From assembly GCA_947631455.1 (NCBI GenBank), contig CANRLH010000003.1, forward strand, positions 186,001 to 250,000: a DNA stretch of 64,000 bases, read 5' to 3'. The position numbers were made by a program, and so were the translations under genes. This DNA is from an uncultured Clostridia bacterium (lineage in GTDB: Bacteria > Bacillota > Clostridia > Oscillospirales > Ruminococcaceae). Shown here in pieces: positions 18,992 to 29,985 of this stretch; the first letter of the stretch is position 1; the number at the start of each line of letters is the position of its first letter. Under the pieces are notes generated by a model. That model saw only the letters and a program-made list of their open reading frames with translations. It was not told where the DNA came from and ran no database searches.

Positions 18992-21472
18992 TTAAATATC
19001 GCTCATAGCGTTTCTCTCAAGCCACTGTTCCTTTGAAATCAGAACCTCCCTTGGCTTTGCCCCCTGTGCGGGACCTATGATACCTCTTGCCTCAAGCTCG
19101 TCCATAAGTCTTGCCGCCCGCGCATAGCCAAGGCTTAGCTTCCTTTGCAAAAAAGAAGTTGAAGCCTGTCCGGACTCAACTATTATCTTAACAGCGTCCT
19201 CAAACTTCTCATCAGTGCCGCTTTCCTCAGCCTCGTCGTTTGAAATTCTCTTATCGTTTTTGACCTGTGGCACATGGCGCTCAATGTCCTCAATAATTTC
19301 GTCGCTGTACTCGGTATTAGACAAATTTTTCAAATAATTTACAACCGCTCTGACTTCACTTGTCGGAATAAAGCTTCCCTGAATTCTCATAGGCTTACCC
19401 ATTCCCACAGGCTTATAAAGAAGGTCTCCGCGTCCTAACAGCTTATCGGCTCCGCCCTCATCGAGAATTACTCTCGAGTCTACATTATTAGATACCTTAA
19501 GCGCAACACGGCTTGGGATATTAGCCTTGATAAGTCCCGTTACAACGTCAACACGAGGCGACTGTGTTGCTATAATAAGGTGCATTCCCGCCGCACGTGC
19601 AAGCTGTGCAATCCGGCAAATTGAGTCCTCGACCTCTTTGGGTGCCGCCATCATAAGGTCTGCCAGCTCATCAATAACTATGACGATCTGCGAAATAGGC
19701 TCTAAATCATCCTTATCCTTCTGATATTCATTGTAATCCTCAAGATCTCTTACACCGTTATCGGCAAAGGTCTTGTATCTTCTCATCATCTCAGCAACAG
19801 CCCAGCCAAGCGCTCCCGCCGCTTTTCTTGCGTCAGTGACAACGGGTATAAGAAGATGAGGAATTCCGTTATAGATTGGAAACTCAACCTGCTTCGGGTC
19901 GATAAGAATAAGCTTCACCTCATCAGGAGATGCCTTGTAAAGAATATTCATTATTATTGAATTTGTAAACACCGACTTACCGGCGCCGGTTGTTCCTGCA
20001 ACAAGAAGATGCGGCATTTTTGCAATATCGCCCATAACGATACTGCCCTCGATATCCTTGCCGACTGCGAACTCAAGCTTGCCCTTGCTTTGTCTGAACT
20101 CCTCGCTGTCAATAAGCTCTCTTATAGACACACTGTCGCGGTTGGTGTTTGCGATTTCAATTCCCACCGCTGCCTTTCCCGGGATAGGCGCTTCAATTCT
20201 TATCCCCTCAGCAGCAAGATTAAGCGCAATATCATCGGCAAGACCGGTGATTCTGGCAACCTTGACTCCGGCTGCCGGCTGAAGCTCATAACGTGTTACT
20301 GAAGGACCTCTGTGAACACCCACGATCCTTGTCTGGACACCAAAGCTTTTAAGGGTTTCTACAAGGGTATTTCCCCTCTCTCTGATTTCATTTTGATATG
20401 TACTTTCTGATACCTTTTTGTTTGCGAACTTTAAAAGATCAAGCGGAGGCGGCTGATAAAGTCCTTTTTCGCCCTCTTTTCCAAAGAAAGAAGTCTGACC
20501 GTCGCTTTCAACGTATATATCATTCTTTGCATTTTCCTGCTTAGACTTTGAAGTGCTGCGCCTTTTTACCGCTTTTTTGATGATCTCGTCATATTCGTCC
20601 TGCTTAGCGTCTAAAACACTCTTTTTTTCTAAAACAGTCTTTGCCGCGCGCTTTTTCTCCGGTTGTTTAGAAACACTGTCATCGGTAATAAATTTTGCAG
20701 GATCAAAGTTGTTGTCTCTGAGCGTTTTATTAAGGTGGTCAGGATAAAGCTTTGAAGTATCTGCGTCATAATACTTTGCAATATCAATCTCTCTATCTTT
20801 TGCGGTTTTCCTTGCCTTTCGCTCCTCCTGCTTCTGGGCGTTCACCGCTCTATCCTCCTTTATTGCGACAACGCTCTTTTTAACGGGCTTTGAAAAACCG
20901 GTCAGAAGATCTTTGAAGCTAATGTGAAAGATAAGCATTAAAAAAATTGCCATTATTAAAATGAGTATTATGCTTGAGCCTACCCTGCCCAGCACGGCAG
21001 ATGCCGGCCATCCGAGTATTGCGCCAAAGATGCCGCCGCCGGACATATTCACTGATTTATCATAAATATATCCCAGCCGTTCGCCGAAAGACGCGCCAAG
21101 TGGCACGGGAACTCCCACAATGATCGTGTGAAAGATGCCGCACAAAAGTAATACAAAAAAGACCGTTTCAACAATCTTTGCGATCGCGAGGTTTTCTGAT
21201 TTAGAAAACGCGATCTGGATCGACAGCACCACCAAAAGCGGACCGATAAAATACAAAGGCACGCCAAAAACGCCCCTTACAGCCGTGTGAAGCGTACCCC
21301 AAAAGGCGTCCCCTGATATATATGTAAGTGCAATTATCAAAACACCGAGTATGAAAAATATTCCCGCAGGCAACTGCTTGCTTACGGTGTTTTTTTCACT
21401 TTGTTTTTTCTTCGCGGTGCTTTTAACAGCCTTTGTTGGCTGTCTTTTTGCAGGCTTTTTTGATGCAGCCAT
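18992..21472 (-). CDS. ftsK: DNA translocase FtsK/SpoIIIE
   Basis: N-terminal TM helices; LLVAGTTGAGKSVFTNSII Walker A; IVIVIDELADLMM; C-terminal gamma winged helix STSFLQRKLSLGYARAARLMDELE. Confidence 0.95.
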   Translation of the reverse strand: MAASKKPAKRQPTKAVKSTAKKKQSEKNTVSKQLPAGIFFILGVLIIALTYISGDAFWGTLHTAVRGVFGVPLYFIGPLLVVLSIQIAFSKSENLAIAKIVETVFFVLLLCGIFHTIIVGVPVPLGASFGERLGYIYDKSVNMSGGGIFGAILGWPASAVLGRVGSSIILILIMAIFLMLIFHISFKDLLTGFSKPVKKSVVAIKEDRAVNAQKQEERKARKTAKDREIDIAKYYDADTSKLYPDHLNKTLRDNNFDPAKFITDDSVSKQPEKKRAAKTVLEKKSVLDAKQDEYDEIIKKAVKRRSTSKSKQENAKNDIYVESDGQTSFFGKEGEKGLYQPPPLDLLKFANKKVSESTYQNEIRERGNTLVETLKSFGVQTRIVGVHRGPSVTRYELQPAAGVKVARITGLADDIALNLAAEGIRIEAPIPGKAAVGIEIANTNRDSVSIRELIDSEEFRQSKGKLEFAVGKDIEGSIVMGDIAKMPHLLVAGTTGAGKSVFTNSIIMNILYKASPDEVKLILIDPKQVEFPIYNGIPHLLIPVVTDARKAAGALGWAVAEMMRRYKTFADNGVRDLEDYNEYQKDKDDLEPISQIVIVIDELADLMMAAPKEVEDSICRIAQLARAAGMHLIIATQSPRVDVVTGLIKANIPSRVALKVSNNVDSRVILDEGGADKLLGRGDLLYKPVGMGKPMRIQGSFIPTSEVRAVVNYLKNLSNTEYSDEIIEDIERHVPQVKNDKRISNDEAEESGTDEKFEDAVKIIVESGQASTSFLQRKLSLGYARAARLMDELEARGIIGPAQGAKPREVLISKEQWLERNAMSDI

Positions 21473-21504
21473 TTTTAGTCTCCTTTATTTTTGTCTTTAT
21501 CTTT

Positions 21505-22359
21505 TTATAAGCTTAACGGCTTTCCCATTATTGCTTCTACGATAGATATTAAAATAACGATTACTCCGAGTACTGCCGTATAATATGCAAACACCTTAAA
21601 CTTATCGCTTTTTACAAGCCAGCTCACCATTTTTATGGCGCCTATCCCCACTGCCGCTGCGATAAAAAATCCGATAATGTAATCTGCCTTAAACGACATA
21701 TCCGTTTCGACCGCGTCCTTAAGCTCAACAAAACATCCTCCCAAAACGGCAGGTATTCCGAGAATGAACGAATATTTGACCGCTGTGTCTCTTGACATGC
21801 CGCAAAAAAGTCCTGAAGATATAGTCGAACCTGAGCGGGAAACTCCGGGAAGCAGGGCTATTGACTGGAAAAATCCTACTGTAACCGCATCTCTTCCGCT
21901 TATCTGTCCCAAGGTTTTGCTGCCCTTTGTGCATTTATCAGAAAGAAACAGTATGGCCGCCGTGTAAAGGAAACATATTCCCTCTGCAAAGATCGATGCA
22001 TCCTCTGCAAATCCCTCGAAAAAATTCTTAAACAGATAAAACGGAACAAGCACCAGCGTAGAGATGATAAGCATGATTATCGCTCTTCTGTCACCGTTCA
22101 TATTTTTAAAAAACTCTCTATGTACCAGATCCTTGCAGCTTCGTCCGAACTCCTTGATAAGATCCCATATCGTCGGCCAAAACGCAATAAAGATAGCTAC
22201 AAGCGTTCCCAGATGGAGTATTGCAGAAAGCAGCAGCGCCCCCTCGCCGCTTTTTCCTGTAAAATGCTGAAACAGCGAAAGATGTCCCGAGCTTGAAATG
22301 GGCAGAAACTCCGTCAGTCCCTGAATTATTGCCTGAAAAATCGTGTTTAGTACCGACAT
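21505..22359 (-). CDS. uppP: Undecaprenyl-diphosphatase
   Basis: IIQGLTEFLPISSSGHL and LLPGVSRSGSTIS. Confidence 0.95.
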   Translation of the reverse strand: MSVLNTIFQAIIQGLTEFLPISSSGHLSLFQHFTGKSGEGALLLSAILHLGTLVAIFIAFWPTIWDLIKEFGRSCKDLVHREFFKNMNGDRRAIIMLIISTLVLVPFYLFKNFFEGFAEDASIFAEGICFLYTAAILFLSDKCTKGSKTLGQISGRDAVTVGFFQSIALLPGVSRSGSTISSGLFCGMSRDTAVKYSFILGIPAVLGGCFVELKDAVETDMSFKADYIIGFFIAAAVGIGAIKMVSWLVKSDKFKVFAYYTAVLGVIVILISIVEAIMGKPLSL

Positions 22360-22362
22360 TTG

Positions 22363-22584
22363 CTAAAACCTCCTGCTTTCGTCCACATTGCTGATATTCG
22401 TAAACGGATATACCTGCGGGTCAAGATAGTCATAAGGATTTGTAGAATGAAGTCTGTCTATATACTCCTCATCACCTATTTTATAAGTATCCACATTAAG
22501 TCCTTTATATGCCCGCGCGTTTCTTATAGCTGTATCGTTATTTGTTTTAAATACATCGTAATAGTTTAATATTGTGTGAAACAT
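22363..22584 (-). CDS. Small YlzJ-like protein
   Basis: MFHTILNYYDVFKTND..; RBS GGGGG upstream; assignment rests mainly on position after a TepA-type ClpP protein. Confidence 0.5.
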   Translation of the reverse strand: MFHTILNYYDVFKTNNDTAIRNARAYKGLNVDTYKIGDEEYIDRLHSTNPYDYLDPQVYPFTNISNVDESRRF

Positions 22585-22585
22585 C

Positions 22586-23296
22586 CTAATCGTCCCCCTT
22601 TTCTTCAATAAGACTGTACAAGCATTCAATAGCTTCAGAAAGGCCCCCGAGATTGTCAATAAGCCCTTCTTTTACTGCGTCCTCACCGTTAAGACAGGTG
22701 CCGACGTCCATGACAAGCTCTCCCGTTTTCATCATAAGCTCCCTGAACCTCTCAGAGGTTATTTTCGAATTGTCAGAGACAAATCTTATGATCCTCTCCT
22801 GCATTCTTTCAAAATAAGAAAGCGTTTGGGGAACTCCCAGAACAAGCCCATTCATTCTGACAGGGTGAATAGTCATCGTCGCGCTTGGTACAATAAACGA
22901 CCTTTTAGCGCATACCGCAAGGGGAACTCCTATCGAGTGTCCACCGCCGACGACGATAGAAACGCTGGGCGTCTTCATACCGGCAACAAGCTCGGCTATT
23001 GCAAGACCTGCCTCAACATCGCCGCCGACGGTATTGAGTATGATCACAACTCCTTTGATGCTCTCGTCCTGCTCGATAGCCACAAGCGCAGGTATGATGT
23101 GCTCGTATTTTGTAGTCTTATTCTGAGGTGGAAGCAAATAATGCCCCTCTACCTCACCTATTATAGTAAGACAATGTATAAGATGCTTTGCTCCTTTAAG
23201 CTCGACCTGACCTAGCTTTTCGATCTGCTCTGTCTGCTCGTTTTGCGAATTACCTTCCTGCTTTTCGGAGCCTTGGTTTGTATTCTCATCAGCCAT
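22586..23296 (-). CDS. tepA: ClpP-family translocation-enhancing protein TepA
   Basis: [45 protein letters not shown]. Confidence 0.88.
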   Translation of the reverse strand: MADENTNQGSEKQEGNSQNEQTEQIEKLGQVELKGAKHLIHCLTIIGEVEGHYLLPPQNKTTKYEHIIPALVAIEQDESIKGVVIILNTVGGDVEAGLAIAELVAGMKTPSVSIVVGGGHSIGVPLAVCAKRSFIVPSATMTIHPVRMNGLVLGVPQTLSYFERMQERIIRFVSDNSKITSERFRELMMKTGELVMDVGTCLNGEDAVKEGLIDNLGGLSEAIECLYSLIEEKGDD

Positions 23297-23530
23297 TTTC
23301 AAATTACCGCCCTGTCTTTTTGTAAATATTATCTGCAATCAGGCGATAAATATACATTTTATTTTGCATAATTTCTTTCAAATGACGATCAACATTTAGA
23401 ATACATACATATTTATTATACCATATATGTTGTCAAAGTCAATATCAAACCGTTAAAATCGGCGAATTATGAAAGAAGAAAGTTATTTTTATCTTCACTT
23501 GTTTTTTTGAATTAAAAGATATTTAAACGA

Positions 23531-23548
23531 TTGTTAAATTCTTGACAA
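23531..23548 (+). promoter_or_regulatory. Candidate Rex operator
   Basis: TTGTTAA-attc-TTGACAA vs clostridial Rex consensus TTGTTAANNNNTTAACAA (one half-site mismatch); right arm contains the -35. Confidence 0.75.
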
Positions 23549-23570
23549 ACTACTTTTTATATTATAAAAT
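23542..23570 (+). promoter_or_regulatory. acn promoter (TTGACA-17-TAAAAT)
   Basis: -35 23542-23547, -10 23565-23570. Confidence 0.8.
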
Positions 23571-23630
23571 ATATGTATGCATAAGAGCTTTTTTATAAAC
23601 GCGCTCGTTAATACGGAAAGGATTGATTTT

Positions 23631-25571
23631 ATGGGTCTTACTTTGACAGAAAAGATTCTCAAAAGCCACCTGGTTGACGGAGAATTTAAAAAAGGTGCTG
23701 AAATAGGCATAAAAATTGACCAGACATTAACACAGGACGCAACCGGAACTATGGCGTATCTTGAATACGAAGCCATGGGCGTTCCAAGAGTAAAAACAGA
23801 GAGAAGCGTTGCATACATCGACCACAATACGCTACAGTCCGGCTTTGAAAACGCAGATGATCACCGCTTTATTGGTTCAGTAGCCAAAAAGCACGGAATA
23901 TATTTCTCACGTCCCGGAAACGGTATCTGCCATCAGGTGCATCTTGAGCGTTTCGGGGTTCCCGGTAAGACGCTTATCGGCTCTGACAGCCACACGCCAA
24001 CAGGCGGCGGGATCGGTATGATAGCAATCGGCGCGGGCGGACTTGATGTTGCCGTTGCCATGGGCGGCGGAGCTTATTATATAACCTATCCTAAGATCGT
24101 AAAGGTAAACCTTACAGGAAGGCTTTCTCCGTGGGTCGCTGCCAAGGATGTTATCCTTGAGGTACTCAGAAGGCTTTCTGTCAAAGGCGGCGTCGGAAAG
24201 GTAATTGAATACACGGGCGTCGGCGTAAAGACGCTTTCTGTTCCGGAGCGTGCGACTATAACAAATATGGGTGCTGAGCTTGGCGCCACTACATCTATAT
24301 TCCCTAGCGATGAGATAACGCTTGAGTTTTTAAAGGCTCAGAACCGGGCGGATGTCTTCACAGAACTTTCTGCCGATGAAGACGCGCAATATGACGAGAT
24401 TATCGACATAGACCTATCCGCGCTTGTTCCGCTAACAGCGTGTCCTCACTCACCTGACAACGTAAAAACCGTTGAGGAGCTGGGAGCTATGAAGATAGAT
24501 CAGGTATGTATAGGCTCCTGCACAAACTCCTCACTTATGGATATGCTCAAGGTCGCTCATATATTAAAGGGAAAAACCGTACATCCTGATGTTTCTTTGG
24601 CTATTGCACCCGGCTCAAAGCAGGTGCTTAATATGCTTGCTAAAAACGGCGCGCTGTCTGTTATGATAGACGCCGGTGCAAGAATACTCGAATCTGCCTG
24701 CGGCCCCTGTATCGGAATGGGACAGTCGCCGAACTCAGGCGGAATATCGCTGAGGACATTCAACAGAAACTTTGAGGGAAGAAGCGGTACTAAGGACGGA
24801 CAGATTTATCTTGTATCGCCTGAGGTCGCAGCTGTCTCCGCCATAAACGGATATCTCACAGACCCGAGGACATTAGGCGATATGCCAGAGTTTAAGCTTC
24901 CGGAGGTTTTTGAGATAAATGATAATATGATAGTTCCTCCTGCATCGGCAGAAGAAATGGATAAAGTGGAGATTTTAAGAGGACCTAACATAAAGCCATT
25001 CCCGAAGACAGAGCCTTTGTCAGATACAATACACGCGGCTTGCTCTCTCAAGGTTGGAGACAACATAACAACCGACCATATTATGCCGGCCGGTGCGAAG
25101 ATTCTGCCGCTAAGATCAAACATACCGGCAATTTCGAAGCATTGCTTTACGGTATGCGACGAAGATTTCCCTGAAAGAGCGCTTACACTTAAAAGGAGCA
25201 TTATTGTCGGCGGCGCAAACTATGGACAGGGCTCTTCAAGAGAACACGCAGCACTTGCCCCGCTTTATCTTGGCGTCAAGGCTGTGCTTGTCAAGAGCTT
25301 TGCAAGGATCCACCGGGCGAACCTGATAAACGCGGGCATTCTGCCTCTTACTTTTGTAAACGAAAATGACTACGAAAAAATCGGTCAGGGCGATGATCTG
25401 TTGCTTGAAGATGTACGTCAAAATATAATTGACGGCAAACAAGAGCTTACGCTTGTAAATAAAACAAAGGGCATAGAGATACCTGTTTTATGTGAGCTTT
25501 CAGGCAGAACAAAGGACATCATACTCGCCGGGGGACTTCTTGATTACACAAGAGAGTCACTTAATAGATAA
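23631..25571 (+). CDS. acn: Aconitate hydratase
   Basis: [51 protein letters not shown]. Confidence 0.94.
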   Translation: MGLTLTEKILKSHLVDGEFKKGAEIGIKIDQTLTQDATGTMAYLEYEAMGVPRVKTERSVAYIDHNTLQSGFENADDHRFIGSVAKKHGIYFSRPGNGICHQVHLERFGVPGKTLIGSDSHTPTGGGIGMIAIGAGGLDVAVAMGGGAYYITYPKIVKVNLTGRLSPWVAAKDVILEVLRRLSVKGGVGKVIEYTGVGVKTLSVPERATITNMGAELGATTSIFPSDEITLEFLKAQNRADVFTELSADEDAQYDEIIDIDLSALVPLTACPHSPDNVKTVEELGAMKIDQVCIGSCTNSSLMDMLKVAHILKGKTVHPDVSLAIAPGSKQVLNMLAKNGALSVMIDAGARILESACGPCIGMGQSPNSGGISLRTFNRNFEGRSGTKDGQIYLVSPEVAAVSAINGYLTDPRTLGDMPEFKLPEVFEINDNMIVPPASAEEMDKVEILRGPNIKPFPKTEPLSDTIHAACSLKVGDNITTDHIMPAGAKILPLRSNIPAISKHCFTVCDEDFPERALTLKRSIIVGGANYGQGSSREHAALAPLYLGVKAVLVKSFARIHRANLINAGILPLTFVNENDYEKIGQGDDLLLEDVRQNIIDGKQELTLVNKTKGIEIPVLCELSGRTKDIILAGGLLDYTRESLNR

Positions 25572-25590
25572 ACAGTTACGGAGGAAGAAT

Positions 25591-26811
25591 ATGACAGATA
25601 AAATCAAAATGACAACGCCGCTTGTTGAAATGGACGGCGACGAGATGACAAGAATACTGTGGAAGTGGATCAAGGACATTCTTATCACGCCATATGTTGA
25701 GCTTAAAACAAAGTATTACGACCTGGGGCTTCCCTATCGAAACGAGACAAACGACAAGGTCACATTTGACTCGGCTGAGGCTACAAAAAAATACGGAGTT
25801 GCGGTAAAATGCGCTACCATAACTCCAAATGCCGCAAGAATGCCGGAGTACAACCTCAAGGAAATGTGGAAGTCGCCAAACGGCACGATCAGAGCCATAC
25901 TTGACGGAACTGTTTTCAGAACTCCGATTATAGTCAAGGGCATATCTCCTTACATTCCCACATGGACAAAGCCGATAACCATTGCGCGTCATGCGTATGG
26001 AGACGTTTATAAGAACTCAGAAATGCGGGTCCAGAAAGGTTCAAAAGCAGAACTTGTAGTAACAGACAAGAACGGAAACGAGACAAGGCAGGAAATTTAC
26101 GACTTCACAGATTCCGACGGAATAATTCAGGGACTTCACAACAAGGACGAAAGCATCGCAGGCTTTGCAAGAGCTTGCTTTAATTACGGACTTGATTTAA
26201 AGCAGGATGTCTGGTTTGCCACCAAGGACACTATCTCTAAAAAATACGACCACAGATTCAAGGATATTTTTGGTGAGATATACGAAAAAGAATACAAGGA
26301 CAGATATGAGGCGCTCGGCATTGAATATTTCTACACGCTAATCGACGATGCTGTAGCAAGAGTAATACGCTCAAACGGAGGATATATCTGGGCCTGCAAG
26401 AATTACGACGGTGATGTTATGAGCGATATGGTATCGACAGCATACGGGTCGCTTGCAATGATGACGTCAGTCCTCGTGTCACCCGATGGCATATACGAAT
26501 ACGAAGCTGCACATGGAACGGTGCAGCGCCACTACTATAATTATCTTAAAGGCGAAGAAACTTCGACAAACTCAGTTGCAACTATTTTTGCATGGAGCGG
26601 AGCGCTCAGAAAACGCGGTGAGCTTGACGGTCTTGACGATCTTATCGACTATGCAGATAAGCTTGAAAAAGCAACTATCAATACCATTGAGGATGGCGTT
26701 ATGACAGGAGACCTCTATCTTCTCTCAAGCCTTGAGAACAAGAAAAAGGTAGATTCCGAGACATTTCTAAAAGAGATCGGCACTCGTCTTGATGCGATGA
26801 TGAGCAAATAA
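25591..26811 (+). CDS. icd: NADP-dependent isocitrate dehydrogenase (eukaryotic-like subfamily)
   Basis: [71 protein letters not shown] ggagg. Confidence 0.94.
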   Translation: MTDKIKMTTPLVEMDGDEMTRILWKWIKDILITPYVELKTKYYDLGLPYRNETNDKVTFDSAEATKKYGVAVKCATITPNAARMPEYNLKEMWKSPNGTIRAILDGTVFRTPIIVKGISPYIPTWTKPITIARHAYGDVYKNSEMRVQKGSKAELVVTDKNGNETRQEIYDFTDSDGIIQGLHNKDESIAGFARACFNYGLDLKQDVWFATKDTISKKYDHRFKDIFGEIYEKEYKDRYEALGIEYFYTLIDDAVARVIRSNGGYIWACKNYDGDVMSDMVSTAYGSLAMMTSVLVSPDGIYEYEAAHGTVQRHYYNYLKGEETSTNSVATIFAWSGALRKRGELDGLDDLIDYADKLEKATINTIEDGVMTGDLYLLSSLENKKKVDSETFLKEIGTRLDAMMSK

Positions 26812-26816
26812 TCAAA

Positions 26817-27452
26817 ATGGCAAATAACAGAGATATATCACTTCCTGTCGTCAAGCGGCTTCCCAGATACTATTCAAATCTTGAGGAGCTTATGCGTGAG
26901 GGAGTGTTAAGGATATCATCGTCAGAGCTTGCGGGCCGCATGAAGATTACCGCCTCGCAGATACGGCAAGACTTAAATCACTTCGGGGGCTTCGGGCAGC
27001 AAGGCTACGGATACAACGTGTCTGATCTTTATCATGAGATCGGACGCATTCTGGGTGTTGACCAAAGGCTCAAGGTAATTCTGGTCGGCGTAGGAAATAT
27101 CGGCAAAGCAATTGCTACACAGGTGAATTTTTCAAAGCGCGGCTGTGAACTCATAGGTCTTTTTGACATTGACAAAAGCGTTGTCGGCCAGGTTGTTGCC
27201 GGAAAAAGAGTTTGCGATACATCAGACCTTTCAGATTTTTGTATTATAAACAAGCCTGAGATCGCGATATTGTGCATACCAAAGTCACAGGCATACTCAG
27301 TTGCTGAGAAGCTTATCGATTCAGGGGTCACTTCATTCTGGAATTTTTCTCACTTTGATCTCAATGTTCACTTTGATGGAATCATTGTTGAAAATGTACA
27401 TCTTGGCGACAGCCTGATGACGCTTAAATACAGAACGAATAATAAGATTTAA
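26817..27452 (+). CDS. rex: Redox-sensing transcriptional repressor Rex
   Basis: Winged helix SSSELAGRMKITASQIRQDLNHFGGFGQQGYGYNV and Rossmann VGVGNIGKAIA. Confidence 0.95.
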   Translation: MANNRDISLPVVKRLPRYYSNLEELMREGVLRISSSELAGRMKITASQIRQDLNHFGGFGQQGYGYNVSDLYHEIGRILGVDQRLKVILVGVGNIGKAIATQVNFSKRGCELIGLFDIDKSVVGQVVAGKRVCDTSDLSDFCIINKPEIAILCIPKSQAYSVAEKLIDSGVTSFWNFSHFDLNVHFDGIIVENVHLGDSLMTLKYRTNNKI

Positions 27453-27484
27453 TCTATGTAAACTGATAAAGCTTGCTTTTTACA

Positions 27485-27528
27485 AAAAACACGGCCAGGG
27501 ATTTTGTTTCCCTGACCGTGTTTTATTT
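27485..27528. terminator. Bidirectional intrinsic terminator between rex and the HD hydrolase gene
   Basis: acggccaggg-loop-ccctgaccgt with A/T tracts on both sides; the single mismatch is a G.U wobble on the minus-strand RNA. Confidence 0.85.
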
Positions 27529-28107
27529 TGTAAGCTGATCAAGCGTAAGTCCGTAGCCCTCCATGAATTCTTCCAGGAATATATCCGCTTCTTTTAGATG
27601 CATGTCCTTTATAATCTTTAAGGTAGCCTCTTCTGCTTCTTTAAAATCGTTGTTTCCCATCTGCCGTTCCTCAACACACTTTATAAGTGCCGAGATTTTG
27701 TCGGCAGCCTTCACGAGCTCTTTTATCTCGTCGTCATCTCCGCCGGAAATAATAATGTCATATTCCTCACGCAGGTCTTCGGGGAGCTGAGATATAAGCT
27801 TATCCGCCGCATTTCTCTCAATATCGGAATAAGCGCTTCTGATATCTCTGTTAAAGTATTTTACAGGAGTAGGAAGATCACCCGTTATGATTTCTGTCGT
27901 GTCATGATACATGGCGATAAGCGCCGCCTTTTCGGCATTTACACATCCGCCAAATCGCTTATTTCTCAGCACACACAAAAGATGCGAAATAAAAGCGACC
28001 TCCAGACTGTGCTCAGACAAATTCTCTGAAACAGTATTTCTCATCAGGCTCCATCTGTTTATATACTTCATTCGTGATATCATCGCAAAAAAACCACTTT
28101 TATTCAT
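27523..28107 (-). CDS. HD-domain 5'-deoxynucleotidase (YfbR-like)
   Basis: NVSEHSLEVAF-like (ENLSEHSLEVAFISHLL) and MYHDTTEIITGDLPTPVKY. Confidence 0.88.
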   Translation of the reverse strand: MNKSGFFAMISRMKYINRWSLMRNTVSENLSEHSLEVAFISHLLCVLRNKRFGGCVNAEKAALIAMYHDTTEIITGDLPTPVKYFNRDIRSAYSDIERNAADKLISQLPEDLREEYDIIISGGDDDEIKELVKAADKISALIKCVEERQMGNNDFKEAEEATLKIIKDMHLKEADIFLEEFMEGYGLTLDQLTK

Positions 28108-28204
28108 ATACTTCCTCCTCATATATCAAATATGCCGCAAGTCAACAACACCGGTCGAGAGAAACGGCCGGTGTCAAATAAATCTTAAATTGCCTATTTT
28201 ATAA

Positions 28205-29419
28205 TCAAACGCAGATACTCAGAAGTACGCCCGCAGCAACAGCAGAACCGATAACTCCCGCAACATTCGGACCCATAGCGTGCATAAGCAGATAGTTTGT
28301 CGGATTTTCCTGTTGACCTACCTTCTGGGAAACTCTGGCAGCCATAGGAACAGCAGAAACTCCCGCAGAACCGATAAGCGGATTGACCTTTCCTTTAGAG
28401 AAGATATACATAATCTTTCCAAAAAGTACTCCACAGGCAGTTCCCAGACAGAAAGCCAGAACGCCGAGAATAATTACGCCTAAAAACTTCGTGTTCATGA
28501 TCTTATCAGCCGTCGTTGTAGCTCCGACGGAGACGCCGAGAAATATTGTGATTATGTTCATAAGCTCATTCTGAGCAGTCTTCACAAGACGGTCGCACAC
28601 ACCGCTTTCCTTTAATAGATTGCCAAGCATAAGCATTCCTACAAGAGGTGCCGCCGAGGGCACTAACAGTGCGATGACAATGGTAACCGCGATCGGGAAT
28701 ATCACCCTTTCAGTCTTTGATACCGGACGAAGCTGTCCCATCTTGACCGATCTTTCCTTTTTAGTTGTCAAAGCCTTCATAATAGGCGGTTGAATTATAG
28801 GCACAAGAGCCATATAGGTGTAAGCTGCAAGAGCAATTGTTCCCGTATCAATGGCGCCGGTCGCGCCGTCACCGGAAAGCAGTCTTGACGAAACGAAAAT
28901 CGCCGTCGGTCCGTCCGCGCCACCGATAATAGCTATCGATCCGGCTTCCGCCGCAGTGAAGCCAAGAAGTGCAGCGCCTATAAACGTAAAGAAGATTCCG
29001 CCCTGCGCAGCCGCACCCAGAAGAAAGCTTTTAGGGTTAGCAATAAGCGGTGCGAAGTCAGTCATAGCGCCTATTCCCAAGAATATCAAAGGCGGATATA
29101 TCTGAAGCTTAACACCCATATAGAGTATATCCAAAAGCCCTCCGTCATGTAAGACCTTACCGAAATCGATCGATGCGCCGCCCGAAATATTCCATAGGTC
29201 CGGGTGATACATTTCCGTAAAAGGAAGGTTTGTAAGCATCATTCCAAAAGAAATAGGAAGAAGCAAAAGCGGCTCAAAACCTTTTCCGATAGCAAGGTAC
29301 ATAAATATAAACGAAATACCGATCATCACAAGGTTTTTCCAACCGCCGTCAGCCAGGAATCCGGCAATACCCGACTCCTGAGCGATATCGACTATTGTAT
29401 CTAAAAACTTATCTATCAT
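28205..29419 (-). CDS. oadB: Sodium ion-translocating decarboxylase beta subunit
   Basis: GIGAMTDFAPLIANP, IIGGADGPTAIFVSSRL, MLGNLLKESGVCDRL. Confidence 0.93.
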   Translation of the reverse strand: MIDKFLDTIVDIAQESGIAGFLADGGWKNLVMIGISFIFMYLAIGKGFEPLLLLPISFGMMLTNLPFTEMYHPDLWNISGGASIDFGKVLHDGGLLDILYMGVKLQIYPPLIFLGIGAMTDFAPLIANPKSFLLGAAAQGGIFFTFIGAALLGFTAAEAGSIAIIGGADGPTAIFVSSRLLSGDGATGAIDTGTIALAAYTYMALVPIIQPPIMKALTTKKERSVKMGQLRPVSKTERVIFPIAVTIVIALLVPSAAPLVGMLMLGNLLKESGVCDRLVKTAQNELMNIITIFLGVSVGATTTADKIMNTKFLGVIILGVLAFCLGTACGVLFGKIMYIFSKGKVNPLIGSAGVSAVPMAARVSQKVGQQENPTNYLLMHAMGPNVAGVIGSAVAAGVLLSICV

Positions 29420-29444
29420 TTGTATGATTCATTCCTTTCAATCG

Positions 29445-29858
29445 CTAAAACGGTCTTGTATTATCAATTTTTCCTGCCTGCGCCCAGGAGTTGACTCCAC
29501 GCTTTGAAGACCTTGTGATCCGCTTGACCAAAAGCTTTTTACCTGCTTTCTCTCCGATCATGGCTATCGCAGCAGAAATCGCCGCAACCACTTCACTGCT
29601 TATTCCGCTTTTAACAGTCGAAGTTTTACCAACTGAATCAGTGGTATTTTGTCCCTTCGCTGCCGATGAGCCGGAAGCGGAAATATTATCTTTTTTCTTA
29701 CTCTTTTTATCTCTGTTAAAAATAAAGCCCATAAGATATAAAAACAAAACTAAAATAATCAGGCACGCAAAGACCACAACAAGTCCCGTTATTACAACAG
29801 CGGCAACATAACTCGATGTCATCTCCGGCGATGCCAGTATAGTTTGATAAGCAGACAT
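29445..29858 (-). CDS. OadG-like small (gamma) subunit
   Basis: N-terminal TM, charged linker, C-terminal SWAQAGKIDNTRPF motif; upstream of oadB. Confidence 0.8.
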   Translation of the reverse strand: MSAYQTILASPEMTSSYVAAVVITGLVVVFACLIILVLFLYLMGFIFNRDKKSKKKDNISASGSSAAKGQNTTDSVGKTSTVKSGISSEVVAAISAAIAMIGEKAGKKLLVKRITRSSKRGVNSWAQAGKIDNTRPF

Positions 29859-29985
29859 TTTGATCTCTCCCAAATTTAACCTCTCAAAAAATTTCGAAAT
29901 AATTATATCATAAAATGCAGAATTTTACAAGTGCTTTTACCAAGTTTTTTACACAAACTTTTATATGTGTCAAGCGCAATTTTAT

